Shown in pieces: positions 1 to 10,309 of a stretch of DNA of 64,000 bases. Source of the DNA: Begonia masoniana (Eukaryota; Streptophyta; Magnoliopsida; Cucurbitales; Begoniaceae). The notes under the pieces were generated by a model that saw nothing but the letters and a program-made list of their open reading frames with translations, was not told the origin of the DNA and ran no database searches. Numbering within the stretch: the stretch's first letter is position 1; each line of letters opens with the position of its first letter. Location of the stretch: NCBI GenBank assembly GCA_022432975.1, contig CM039505.1, positions 47,784,544 to 47,848,543 of the forward strand, read 5' to 3'. A program made the translations under genes and the position numbers.

Positions 1-1004
1 AAAACACTTGGTACTCGGCTAGTGCAATGACCGAGTACCTACCTCCTTTTTGTTGCTAGTCTTTAACTAGTGATCAAACCCTAATGCTTGTACAAGGGGC
101 TGGATATTTAAACCCTCTTAAGCCTCTCTTTTCAGATAAGTTTTTGTTGAATACAGCAGCTGTTGCACGTATGATGTGCCACGAGATCCACTTCCAATAT
201 CTCAAAACAAAAGGTATTCTAACTTGTTTGTTCATGTTGTAGGTCTTTCTTACTTAGTGTGATGATAAAGCATAAATGGAAGATCAAGCATATGTTCAAG
301 GATTATCGGACTTTCAAACAAAACTACCGTGAGGCGGACCTCCAAATCTTATTTGGCATATTCGACAGCCTTAACGACTTTGTTACAAAAAGTGTACTTC
401 ATAAGAAATACTGCTGACATCTCAAGGTTTCCAGACTGAGTTGAATTGTAGAATTTGAACATCATTTTCTTTGTCAACCAGATCAATTACAGAAAGGCTA
501 AGAAGCTCAAGCCCAAGGCCAATATGAGTTCAATCCCCTTTCTATAAGACATTAGTATTTTTATGTTTGTTTTATTTTTGTATGATTTAGATTTGCTGAA
601 TGATTGATGGATGAAGAAGGCTGCAATTTGGGGGAAGAGGGATCTAATGATAATGGCAATTAGAGAGAGAAGGAGGGTGCCAAAATAGGAAAGGCGCAAG
701 ATGGCTATTCGGTTTATGGAAGAAGGCCGATACTTTCCTTTTTTTTCCTCCTATTGAGCCACGTTCTGTAACCCTAATTTGCTGAAGGGAGGATGTACTT
801 AAACTATCCTTAACACATCTTCAGCCTAAGTTTTTGATGAATGAAAAATTGTAGCTGAATGCTTGCCTTGTCCATCTTTTCAAATTGGGGAGTAATATCC
901 GAGAGTGAGAGTTGAGTGTTGGTGTTTCGGTTTCCACTTTGTTGCGAGCCAAAGTATGTGAGCCAAAGTAGTTTCTTCTTATTGCAACCTTCTTCCTCTT
1001 CTTC
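1..1004. other. Non-coding flank, no gene recognised
   Basis: I see no recognisable protein family, RNA gene or transposon terminus here. Short open frames exist on the minus strand (about 70 residues near 487-699, hydrophobic; about 75 residues near 821-1048, basic), but they show no known motif, no repeated family relationship within the window and no supporting splice pattern. The stretch may be old retrotransposon LTR or intergenic DNA. Confidence 0.4.
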
Positions 1005-1760
1005 TTAGGAGTGGAACATACTGAGCAAGGTCGTACAAAAACTCTCATCCAAGCTTGTTGGAGTGCTCTTCTTCAAAGAAGAAGCCAAATCCTAAAAGGT
1101 GTCATTTATCACCTTCTTGGACCAGCAACGTCATTTCTTTCATATCTTTCAATTCATAGCAATTTAAGCTCTAAAATTTTTAGGGTATTGTTTTCTCCCC
1201 TTGGTTACTTTCGTGTTAAAATTTCAGCTATTGCATTTTACCAATCGAAAGTTATATTTGCTGCAAGTTGGGTTATTTTTGGCCAAATCCGTGAAATCTG
1301 AGGAGCAGATTTTTGTTGATTTTATGCATAACTTTTGCTCCATTTGGCCCCTAACCAGAAGCACGCTATGTGTGCAGTAGAAATCCTTGTTATAGCTTCA
1401 TTCTCTACCTTTTTCTTAAAGGTAGAACACCCAACAAGGTTGCACGAAGCTCTCGTTCATAGCTAGTTAGAGTCCCTTTTTCAAAAGGGAGCCAAGATCC
1501 AGAGGTTCTCCTTATAACCTTCTCGGACCAACAAACATTCCTTCCATCATAACTTTCCATCCACAGCGATTCAACATTTGAAATTTGGAAGGTATTTCAT
1601 CCACATCCGAAGTAAGTTCGTGTTAAAATTTCAAATCCATTGAAGTTATTTTGAAAGAGTTATGTTTTTAGAAATTTGGGTCTTTCTCGGCTAAAAGCTG
1701 TTACAACCGAGGAGCTATTTTTATTTTGTTTTGTGCTTCCATTTTGTCCCAACTTTGAAG
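1005..1760. repeat. Diverged tandem duplication, period about 415 bp
   Basis: Two consecutive blocks (about 1005-1375 and 1420-1790) share the same order of words: an AAGGT-GTAC/GCAC start, AAGGAGCC-like and ACCTTCT-GGACCA segments, a GTTCGTGTTAAAATTTCA-type stretch, a GAGGAGC segment near the end and GAAGCACG shortly after it. By eye the copies are roughly 60% alike, so the duplication is old. I do not recognise the family. The layout resembles decayed LTR or leader DNA of a plant retrotransposon, but no TG...CA ends or primer-binding site are visible. Confidence 0.45.
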
Positions 1761-2999
1761 CACGTCACAGTTAGTTATACTTAGTGCAGTGCTTGATGTA
1801 AGTGGATGATGTAGTTGAATAGCACAATATGTGCTGCCTTTTAGTGAGTTGAAATTTTATCTCTAAATGACTCAAAACTTTTTAATTAGTAGAACATGGT
1901 GTTTGTTTTGGATAGAGGATTTAATGAGAAATAAAAAAACTTCTAGAAAATAGTTTACATGATTTTAGTTTTTTCTATTGGGTAACAGTAAGCTATACTA
2001 TTAGAAATGTTTCTCGTCACAAATTTTTTCATATGCAGTTCTTGCATGTCTTCGGTCAAAAAATTGGAACGATCCCTTATATATGAAAGCTAAAATTTTA
2101 GTAACTGAACTTTGTGTTTATAATATTTTTTTTATTGTTATGTTCGTTTTAATTTGGTGCTATGCTGTTTTTCATTCCTATTTTAGCAATGTATTTTTCA
2201 CCACAAGAAATATGTGTATGTATACAACAAGTCTTCACTGAATTTGTTTCATTGTGACGTGTTTTAAGGGAAAGTTCAGTTTATTTGATTGATTATGTCA
2301 TGGTTTGAACCTTGCTTAGTTTGATGTGCAAATAAAAAAATATATAATCTGCTCAATTTGTTCTGTGGCAATTTTGTTTTTTTTGTTTTTTCTTGTCAAT
2401 CACATTCGCATGTAAACTAGATACTATTAGAGAATTATGTAGAACATATTTTTTTATTTTTTCTTAGGGAAACAAATAATTTACCTCTTAGTAAAATTGA
2501 GAATTTTTTGAAAAGTGTTGACCTGTAACTATGCTCTCTCGTGCTCCCTTTTTATTCTATTCTATATTTCTATTCTTTTCTATTTGTATGTAAATTGATT
2601 CAGGTTAACTATTGCTGTGAATCTACTTATAACTTTTTAATTTGTTTTTGTTTTTATGTTGAAAAGTTGTCTTATAAATCACACTAAGAAAATACATAAA
2701 ACTTGACTTGTACGTACTGAAAACTAGTGTTTCTTATTTTTTTATAACAAAGTAACAAATACAAACGTTAAAAACGATAATTATTTTTCTATATTTAGTT
2801 TTCAATATTCCGTATATTGTTAATAAACCTAAAAGAGGTTTACCAAGCATAAAACTTATCTTTTAATTACTTTATATTTTATTGATTTATCATAGCTTAG
2901 TAATTAATATCATACCTCATAAAAAAATTGTGTGACTCCATGTATATGTTAATATTCTAAATAATCAAATCTAATTCAACAAGTTTTTTTAAGAGTGAT
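1761..2999. other. AT-rich non-coding stretch, nothing recognised
   Basis: AT-rich DNA with many T- and A-runs, no open frame of note and no recognisable repeat terminus. I see no gene in it. Confidence 0.5.
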
Positions 3000-3180
3000 A
3001 GTAGGTTTATTCTCTAATTCTACACTCTAATTTTACATGTTTACTGTCGTGATAGTCATTAATTAATACAATTAATATCTGATTTTAGCTATTTATATTT
3101 TATCTTAATTATTATATCAATTAATGAGTGACACATATAGATATAAGTTTAGAGTGTAGAATTATAAAATAAATATAACA
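3000..3180. mobile_element. MITE-like inverted repeat, about 180 bp
   Basis: The left arm (about 3006-3031) and right arm (about 3146-3173) are inverted copies of each other around the core AATTCTACACTCTAA, with TTTATT on the outer side of both arms. The interior is AT-rich and non-coding, and partial inverted similarity continues inward (GTCATTAATTAA versus TTAATGAGTGAC). Short length, inverted arms and lack of coding capacity fit a miniature inverted-repeat transposable element. No clean target duplication was found, so the superfamily is unassigned. Confidence 0.45.
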
Positions 3181-5039
3181 TTAACTTTTTTTTTTTAGTG
3201 TAGTAAATTTTTTTATTTGTGCAAAATTTGAGATTTTAAATTGTAGCCACACATCTCCTATATTAAAATTTCTAATTATGCATACACAAGTATTAGTGAA
3301 GACAAAGACTATTTTATAATTCTGTTGATTATGTGGGCCCAATCAATAGAATGAATGATATATAAATAGAATTATTGTTCTTACTTAGTACAGCATATTT
3401 TAAACTCACGTAAAAAATAAATTTGCGCAGAATTTTATCCAAAATAAACAATATTTTACTATAAACCCATAGGACTCCACGTATAAGAAAATAAAATAAG
3501 TTATGGTACAACCTAGCTAGTCTTTTATCGTCAAAATGTTGACAAATGTAAGGCATTAACTTCTCTCTCATAAAAATGGTATTAAACTACAAAAGTAAAG
3601 GGGGCCCACAGGTTTTTGTATTATTAAATTAAAGTTGAAAATGATAGGTCAACTTCTTGTAAATTATTGCATAAAAGACGACATGGGGCAATATGACTAA
3701 ATACTAAAAGATACGACAAAATACTGTTTGATGGAAGTCACATTATAGTCCAATGTCGTTGTGGATCACTCTTGTTCCGATCAAGCATGAGACCATTGTC
3801 AATTGTCAAGTCACTGCGTTAGTTTTGCCCTATTTATAATAAGTGACTATATTTCAGAACCACGAAGATAAAATAAAATGGTTATTTTTAAAAACAATTA
3901 TCGTCAATTTGCCGAATGTTGATCGCATTGTGACAAGTTCATGTTCAATTAAACTCTTGGGTTAAGAGGTGTTTTTTTTTTTTTTTTTTCGTTATTGTAA
4001 TTAAAGGCTTTTCAACTAGCCAAAAAAAGAAAAGATAGATGACTAGTTGAGAAAAAAAAAAATTACAGAAAAAAACTACAAATAAAAAAGAGCGAGATCA
4101 ATTTTTGGTAGAATTCTTGCTCTAGAGATCTAAATCGTTATCAGTTGATACTTTAAAGTTTGTTTTCTCAAAAAAATAGATAAGCTCTAAATTACTAGTA
4201 ACCCTAAAGGATAGGATTTATTTTGTATTTTTCTGTAAATACTTTATATTCAAGTAAAATAAACTATCATATCTCAAATCACTAGTCAACCTATATAGTG
4301 TGATAAGAAAATTCTCAAAAAAAATCTTAACCCTTCAATCCTACTAATATCTTCATTTCCTTCTACATTATGCTTACCTAAAAGGCTAAAACCAAAAGAT
4401 TCTTCCTTAAATATATTATGGAGCTTACTTGTGTTCATTCTATGTTACTTATTCAAAAAGAAGACTTGTGTGTTTTTATGTTACTTATTTTGAAAATTAA
4501 ATCGGCAGAATAAAAGAACCCCAATTTCAAAAACTTTTAGAGCCTTCAAATTAATTTATTGGCGTCAAATTTAATCAAAAAAATAAATGCAACCACGAGA
4601 AAAATCCGGATTTATTTAGCATTAGCAAAAAAAAATGTTAAGATCTGAAGTTAGAACTTGAGGTACAACGTCAAATAGATACCAATTTTTCAAGCTTTCC
4701 AACTCTTATATCCAAAAATAAAATACTTGAAACAATAATTTTCATTGAGAGAAAGCTCAAAAGAGGGTGAGGGATTGCAACATTAAGGAGAAATCTCTAT
4801 TCTCTTCTCTACTTTGTAATTGAAACAAAACCAAACAAGAATTTCCTAACAAAAAACATGTCCTTCGAATCGGTTAAAGAGAAGAAAGTGACATCCACAA
4901 AACACGAGTTTTAAAATAAAGAAAGAAAAAAAGTGTTAGAATTAGATGCCCTAATCTAACCTGTAAAGAACGATCGAAAATACGAAAAAGAAAAAACACA
5001 CAGATTTATAGTGATTCACTCTCGTTGTGAGAGCTACGT
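3181..5039. other. AT-rich non-coding stretch flanking the Cassandra element
   Basis: No gene is recognised. Visible features are a T-run near 3974-3990, further A/T runs, and at 4990-5039 a GATTTATAGTGATTCACTCTC-like segment with GTGAGAGCTACGTT directly before the Cassandra LTR. That segment resembles the GTGGTTC...CTACGT block common in copia LTRs and in the Sirevirus LTR of this window, so the Cassandra probably landed in an older LTR. That last point is inference. Confidence 0.4.
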
Positions 5040-5416
5040 TGTGATAACCTAGATGTGTACATATGAGTACGATGGCTGCACGAACCAGAATTCAGATGGC
5101 AGTACGTCCGCGAGAGCAAACCAGAAGGTGACGGGTCGTAAAGAGAGAGTCGTCACAATCCCACATCGCTTGGGGAAGTATATGAAAATGAAACATATGT
5201 AAAGAGACCCTCCCAAGATAGTAAGACGCGTTTTGGAGCATAATTGACAACGGATCTCATAAGAACTCCGAAGTTAAAAGTGCTTCGACGAGAGTAGTAC
5301 CAGGTTGGGTGACCGACTGGGAAGTCCTAGCCAAACAAAGCCGTGAGGGGAGGGTATTGGGCTACGACCCAATCTCCAGAGCGGACAATATCTTGCTGGG
5401 AAAAGGGGTCGTTATA
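5040..5416 (+). repeat. Cassandra left LTR
   Basis: 377 bp, starting TGTGATAACC and ending GTCGTTATA just upstream of the primer-binding site. It is slightly shorter than the 401-bp LTRs of the Cassandra copies near 55 kb. It carries the 5S-derived block at 5252-5337. Confidence 0.85.
5252..5337 (+). other. 5S rRNA-derived block in Cassandra LTR
   Basis: From GGATC through CTGGGAAGTCC this matches the 3' two thirds of plant 5S rRNA, including AGAACTCCGAAGTTAA, the GAGAGTAGTACCAGG stretch and GGGTGACC. These include the internal RNA polymerase III control region (A box, intermediate element and C box). The first roughly 30 nucleotides of a real 5S gene are replaced by Cassandra sequence, so this is a co-opted promoter-like segment and not a functional 5S gene. 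Confidence 0.85.
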
Positions 5417-5418
5417 AA

Positions 5419-5431
5419 TGGTATCAGAGCC
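5419..5431 (+). promoter_or_regulatory. Primer-binding site, initiator tRNA-Met type
   Basis: TGGTATCAGAGCC two bases after the left LTR end. It is complementary to the 3' end of plant initiator methionine tRNA, the usual reverse-transcription primer of Cassandra and many plant LTR elements. Confidence 0.9.
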
Positions 5432-5508
5432 TGTACCCAACCAGAAATGTGGCCAACGAGGACGTTGGGCCCCCAGGCGGGGGGGGGGGGGGGGGGGTGG
5501 GGGGTGAT

Positions 5509-5860
5509 TGTGATGACCCGGATGTGTACATATGAGTACGATGGCTGCATGAACCGGAACCCGGATGGCGGTACACGTCCGCGCGGGCGAACCGGAAGGT
5601 GACGAGTCGTAAAGAGGGGGTCGTCACAATCTCACATCGCTTGGGGAAGTATATGAAAATAAAACATATGTAAAGAGACTCTCTCAAGATAGTAAGACGC
5701 GTTTTGGAGCACAATTGACAACGGATCCCGTAAGAACTCTAAAGTTAAAAGTGCTCAAGCGAGAGTAGTACCAGGTTGGGTGACCGACTGGGAAGTCCTC
5801 TTCAAACAAAGCCGTGAGGGGAGGATATTGGGCTCGGCCCAATCCCCAGAGCGGACAATA
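5509..5860 (+). repeat. Cassandra right LTR, 3' end missing
   Basis: Starts TGTGATGACCCGG after a G-rich purine tract containing about 19 consecutive G (near 5479-5497). The 5S-derived block is at 5723-5798. It ends at GCGGACAATA, whereas the left LTR continues TCTTGCTGGG and onward to GTCGTTATA, so about 30-40 bp are lost. The next base belongs to minus-strand gypsy pol. Confidence 0.83.
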
Positions 5861-7113
5861 AACTTCACAATCTCCATTTTTAACGTTACCGACATTGATG
5901 CAAGCGAAGGTTGATTTGTCGCGGGCATTCTTCTTAAGGCATCAGTGACCTTATTCGCCTTTTCTGGGTGGTATTTAATCTCGAAGTCGTAGTCTTTGAT
6001 AAACTCCAACCACCTTCGTTGCCGCATATTCAACTTCTTTTGCGTAAACAGATATTTCAAACTTCTGGGATCTGAATACACTTCGCATTGCTGCCCATAC
6101 AAGTAGTGTCTCCAAATTTTCAATGCAAAGACGACGGCAGCTAGTTCCAGATCGCGCGTCGGATAATTTTGTTCATACGGTTTCAGCTGCCGAGAAGCAT
6201 ATGCGATAAATCTTACTTCCTGCATAAGTACGCACCCAAGTCCAATCTTAGACGCATCGCAATATATGCTGAACTTGTCGCTCTTAAATGGCAGTGTCAA
6301 AACTAGAGCCATAGTCAACTTTTGTTTCAGCTCCTGAAAGTTTTTGTCGCATGCAGCCGACCATACAAATTTCTCATTCTTCCTGGTCAAGCGTGAAAGA
6401 GGGACAGTAATCTTCAAAAATCCCTCAATGAATTTTCGGTAATAACCGGCCAATTCAAGAAACCCTCGTACCTCCCGTACATTCTTAGGTTGCGGCCAAT
6501 CTTCGACAACTTGAATCTTAGTCGGATCTACAAAAATCCCCTCCTGAGATATAATATGGTCGAGGAAACTAATTCGGTCCAGGCAAAACTCACACTTGGA
6601 GAATTTCGGGTAAAACTAATATTGTTTTAAAATCCTTAAGACAATCTGTAGTTGCTCTTCGTGTTCCTCCTTCGTTTTATAATAGATCAAGATGTCGTCA
6701 ATAAAAACAACAACAAACTTGTTCAAATACTACTTGAAGACGCGATTCATTAGGTCCATGAAAGCTGCAGGGGCGTTAGTAAGTCAAAAAGGCATTACTA
6801 AAAACTCGTAATGCCCATACCTCATTCAAAACGCCGTCTTTTTAATATCTTCTCTTCGGACCTTTAACTGATAATAACCAGAGTGTAGGTCAATTCTTGA
6901 AAATACTTAGGCACCCTGCAGTTGGTCAAACAGGTCATCTATTCGGGACAATGAATATTTATTCTTCACCGTCAATTTATTCAACTCTCTGTAGTCTATG
7001 CGCATCCTGAGGGTTCCATCCTTCTTCTTAACGAACAGAACTGGCACACCCCACGGACAAAAACTAGGTCGGATGAATCCCTTCTCCAATAATTCTTCTA
7101 GCTGAGACTTTAA
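5861..7113 (-). pseudogene. Tekay-like pol: RT and RNase H, broken
   Basis: Minus strand. Reverse transcriptase starts around 7110 with the [11 protein letters not shown] and [10 protein letters not shown] motifs; the catalytic motif is FIDDILI near 6683-6706. RNase H follows (about 6450-5880) with [23 protein letters not shown], the [12 protein letters not shown] motif and a YLFTQKKLNMRQRRW stretch, then the SLASMSVTLK linker before integrase. The frame is interrupted by a stop at the RT entry (AELK then TAG, probably from CAG) and by further stops between 6454 and 6906. The protein would copy element RNA into DNA in cytoplasmic particles. The integrase is absent because the sequence joins the Cassandra LTR at 5861. 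Confidence 0.85.
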
Positions 7114-8031
7114 CTATTTCAGTTCGGCAGGCGCCAATCTGTACGGGTTCTTAGAAACAGGTCCTGAACCTGGATATACATCGATCACGAACTTGATCTC
7201 CCTGTCCGGCGGTAAACCTAGAAGGTCATCACGAAAGATCTCTGTAAATTCTTTAACTATCGGGAGGTCACTTGGCTTTACTCCATTTAACAATCGAGCA
7301 TCAACCATTACGGCCAAGTAAACTAAGAATCTATCTTTAAACTGCTCTCTGACCATCATCAAATAGAAAGTAGGCAGCCCACTTGTCCTATTCATTGCTT
7401 GGAAGGTAAACTTTTCTCTGTTCGGGGGACGAAAAGTCACCATCCCGGACCTACAGTCAATGGTGGCGAAATGGCGAGACAGCCAGTCCATCCCCAAAAT
7501 AAGATCATACCGCTCTATGCCCATAACTATCAGATGAGCATAAAGGGTATTATTCCCCACTGAGACGACATTGCCTTGCAAAATATGATATGACTGCATA
7601 TGCTCACCCGAAGGCATCATTACTCTATACTCACACTCCGCTAACTCAGGCACTAACTTCAATCTAGTTATGCAAGCAGTTGAAATAAATGAGTGTGTAG
7701 CTCCCGTGTCTATCAACGAAAATATAGCTATGCCTGTAACTAAAATAGTACCTGCTATAACCGAAAGCTGAGCCTCGTCATCAATGTCACCAGGCTCAAT
7801 GAAAGCAAAAACGATAACTCTCCTTTGGTCTCTGCCTGCTCTAGGGCAATCCTTAACATAGTGGCCACTCTCTCCACATCGAAAGCATTTATCCGTACCC
7901 CATCGACAATCACCACTATGCTCCTTCTGGCACTTAGGGCACAAAGGCGTTTGAGAAGCTCCCTGCACTTGTTTCCCTTTGCCTTGGTCACCCTTTCTGT
8001 CATAGGGCCTCTTAACTCCTAGTTGCTGCAC
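7114..8031 (-). pseudogene. Tekay-like gag C-terminus, protease and RT entry
   Basis: Minus strand, about 305 codons. A CCHC zinc knuckle, CFRCGESGHYVKDC, lies near residue 50 and would bind element RNA. The aspartic protease motif LIDTGATHSFIS follows near residue 106, with the matching ILGMDWL flap-side motif later. The C-terminal part ends YRLAPAELK, the start of the RT domain, at a TAG stop. This is normally one gag-pol polyprotein with the segments on both sides; the separation reflects stop mutations. Confidence 0.87.
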
Positions 8032-8802
8032 TCGTTGTTGTCCCCTCAGTTGCTAGCATCTATTCTGGGGTTGAGGCTAAATCTCCCGAAAGAACCCTCT
8101 AGCTGGCTCTCTCGGTTTAACACAAGTCAGTTCTGCAGCCTTAAATTCCAAAGCTCTTGCTGCGATTTCTGCGTAAGGTACATCCAAAATTCCAGATACT
8201 ATAACACTCTTTTGGATTTCTGGATTTAGCCCGTCCATGAATTGGTGCACCTTGTCTTTATTATCGCTCACTAGGCGCGGTGCAAATCGAGATAAAGCTT
8301 CGAACTTCCAAACATATTCCGCAATCGAACTAATCTGCCTCAGCTGTGTGAACTCCATCCTTTTAGCCACCCTCACTGTGCGGCTGAAGTACTTGTCGTA
8401 GAATATGGTTCTGAACCGTTCCCATGTCATCATTGTCACGTCAGTAGTTGCCTTGATAGAGTCCCACCAAAATCGAGCATCCATGGCTAAGTTGAATGTA
8501 ACACATGCAACATTTTCCCCGTTCTCTATTTTTGCATAAGCGAACATATCCTCCATCGTTCGTATCCACTCTTCCACAATAGTGGGATCCGAAGATTTAC
8601 AATCAAATACTGGAGGTCGTAATTTCTGGAATCTCTCCATGCCATGATTGTTTGGAACTACCAATTCTTGGGCCCGGGGACCCTCACGGTTTATCAGTCT
8701 CTCTATTTGTTGAGCTTGTCTATCCATATGTTGAGCTTGACGATCAAGTAAGTCCGTCAACCTATCCAAGGCTTTGTCCCTAGCATCTCTACCTCATACC
8801 AT
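8032..8802 (-). pseudogene. Tekay-like gag
   Basis: Minus strand. It encodes the capsid-type retrotransposon gag domain: the heptad-like DLLDRQAQHMDRQAQQ segment, then RPPVFDC, EEWIRTMEDMF and the conserved ARFWWDS and FYDKYF motifs. The natural start is probably the ATG at 8800-8802, but its third codon is TGA (ATG GTA TGA) where related elements have an arginine codon, a CGA-to-TGA type change. The frame stays open from there to about 8077, and a stop then separates it from the zinc knuckle. Confidence 0.85.
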
Positions 8803-8948
8803 TTTGTAGTCCTATATAATGTAAAGACACGAAATCCTAAGAAATCAGAATCAGAGAAATCTTAAATATGTACTTACAGTTGAAGAAGCATGTCCGTGTA
8901 GTGGCTTGCGCAGTCGAGGAGTCTACAGAATCGATTTTAAAACCCGGG

Positions 8949-8960
8949 CTCTGATACCAT
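8949..8960 (-). promoter_or_regulatory. Primer-binding site of Tekay-like element
   Basis: On the minus strand TGGTATCAGAGCC follows the 5' LTR by a few bases (plus-strand GGCTCTGATACCA). This is the initiator tRNA-Met type and confirms the element's orientation. Confidence 0.88.
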
Positions 8961-8962
8961 AC

Positions 8963-10309
8963 TGTAACATCCCCTAAATTTACCCTTGTACTATTCCAAA
9001 AAATATCATAAAATTTGTCTTTTTATTCTGATCATCTAATCTTACTCATTTAAGAACAACTAAATTCATTAAGAGGAGGACATTCTAAGCTCTTGGTTTT
9101 TACATTTTCGTCTCTGTCTGAACTACTGAAGAGAATCGGCAGACAACACTTCCTATCGGGTTTCGTCAAAGGGTACTGTGGGGTTGACATTCTGGAATGC
9201 ATTTCCTTCTAATCGGTCAACATAAGCTCTGTAATGAATCGGTCAACGTCTTTGTCTGTATAATTAGACGACGTCTTTGTCCATAGAATTGGACGACGTC
9301 TTCGTCCACAAAATTGGACGACGTTATCGTCCATGAAAACGTAGTGCGGAAATTCATTTTCATGCTTTCTTGAAAAACATGATGCATGGACATGTACGGT
9401 TCCTTAAACATAAGGAAAGCATAAACAACATATAAAGCCTAAGAAAATATTCTAGCACAAAAGATATCCTAAACTACCCATCCAGCCTACACTAAAGCAA
9501 CAAATCACCAATATCCTTATTTGACAATTCTTCTTTCGTGTAGGCCAGATCGGCCAAACAAGTCACGAAGACTTATCTCGGGTTCTTAGCTCAACAAGCA
9601 CTGTCCGTGAGTCTTGTTCACCTAAGTCAATCCACAATACACGACATTAAAACCGAGCTTAAACAATCGAACTCCGAAACTAACGAAACCTTAAGCTAAA
9701 GGAAATTTCCTAAACTTCATTCTACTTCATTGGGGCATTTCGTCAAACAAATTGAGCTCAACATTACCAAAACTCCCATTAATGGCTTTCCAACAACCTA
9801 AATCCATCATTAACCGTAAGTTTCACTTTAACTGTTACCACTACTCATAAATGTATCATCAATGGCATTACTATGGTTAAACTATCGATTTACCACAAAT
9901 TCCAGAATCTCAATCCCTAACTCAACAAACATTAATTGAATAAAAACTCTAAAATCAAAGACTAACATCCAAAACGTTAAAACCTTACCTAGGGTCACGA
10001 TTTAGGAAGAAAATTGGAAGAGAAATGTTGCTCAGAGGAGGAACGCCAGCAGATTGAAGGAAACATTGAGAGGGAGAAGAAAATTGTCTAGAAGGCTTCG
10101 GGGAGGAGAGAAAACGTGAAGTGGTGGAATGGGGAGGGAAATTTGTCTTTTTGTTAATATTTCAACATTGTAAATCACTTATTTACCTCTCCTTTGATTT
10201 TCTATTTTTCTCATTAATTAACTATCGATTCGGTTTCTCCAATTTTCTTATTTTCCAAAATGCCATTATACAGCAAAATTCTCAAAAATCCGTAAAACCG
10301 AGTGTTACA
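8963..10309 (-). repeat. Tekay-like 5' LTR, 1347 bp
   Basis: On the minus strand it starts TGTAACACTCGG (10309) and ends GGGGATGTTACA (8963), with short inverted ends TGTAACA/TGTTACA. The end lies a few bases from the primer-binding site. It shares the GTGTAGGCC-ATCGGCCA block and the start region with the 2493-bp LTR at 50046-52538, so the two are diverged members of one family. A 25-bp minisatellite with hairpin units lies at 9241-9332. Confidence 0.85.
9241..9332. repeat. 25-bp minisatellite of hairpin units in the LTR
   Basis: Four units start at about 9241, 9266, 9291 and 9316, giving an exact 25-bp period. The units are variants of GGACGACGTCTTCGTCC plus an AT-rich spacer. Units three and four fold as GGACGA / TCGTCC stems with five-base loops; unit two keeps AGACG/CGTCT. 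Confidence 0.8.

Larger units (their letters stand above)
5040..5860 (+). mobile_element. Cassandra-type TRIM retrotransposon, right end truncated
   Basis: A miniature LTR element without coding capacity. It consists of a left LTR (5040-5416), an interior of only 92 bp and a right LTR (5509-5860) cut short. Each LTR begins TGTGAT, and the left one ends GTCGTTATA. Directly after it comes TGGTATCAGAGCC, the standard primer-binding site for initiator tRNA-Met. A G-rich purine tract precedes the right LTR. Each LTR contains a block clearly derived from plant 5S rRNA, the hallmark of the Cassandra family, which is non-autonomous and depends on proteins from other retrotransposons. The right LTR stops at GCGGACAATA and runs directly into minus-strand gypsy pol. 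Confidence 0.88.
5861..10309 (-). mobile_element. Tekay-like Ty3/gypsy chromovirus, 5' half (minus strand)
   Basis: Reading on the minus strand: 5' LTR (10309-8963), initiator tRNA-Met primer-binding site, gag, zinc knuckle, aspartic protease, reverse transcriptase and RNase H. It ends abruptly at 5861, where a truncated Cassandra LTR replaces the integrase, chromodomain and 3' LTR. The LTR start TGTAACACTCGG and the gag/pol sequence type match the Tekay (Del) lineage. The coding region has several in-frame stops, so the copy is dead. A related but distinct copy, represented by its 3' half, lies at 50046-54316. Confidence 0.85.

Noticed and set aside
487..699. 70-codon hydrophobic frame on the minus strand
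   Set aside because: No family signature, no neighbouring exon and no conservation evidence; kept only as part of an unassigned flank.
5252..5337. Functional 5S rRNA gene
   Set aside because: The 5' third is missing, the block is embedded in an LTR between Cassandra sequences, and the same arrangement recurs in every LTR of the family.
5309..5602. 97-codon plus-strand frame through the Cassandra element
   Set aside because: It crosses the LTR end, primer-binding site and G-run. Cassandra elements have no coding capacity and the glycine string comes from the G-run.
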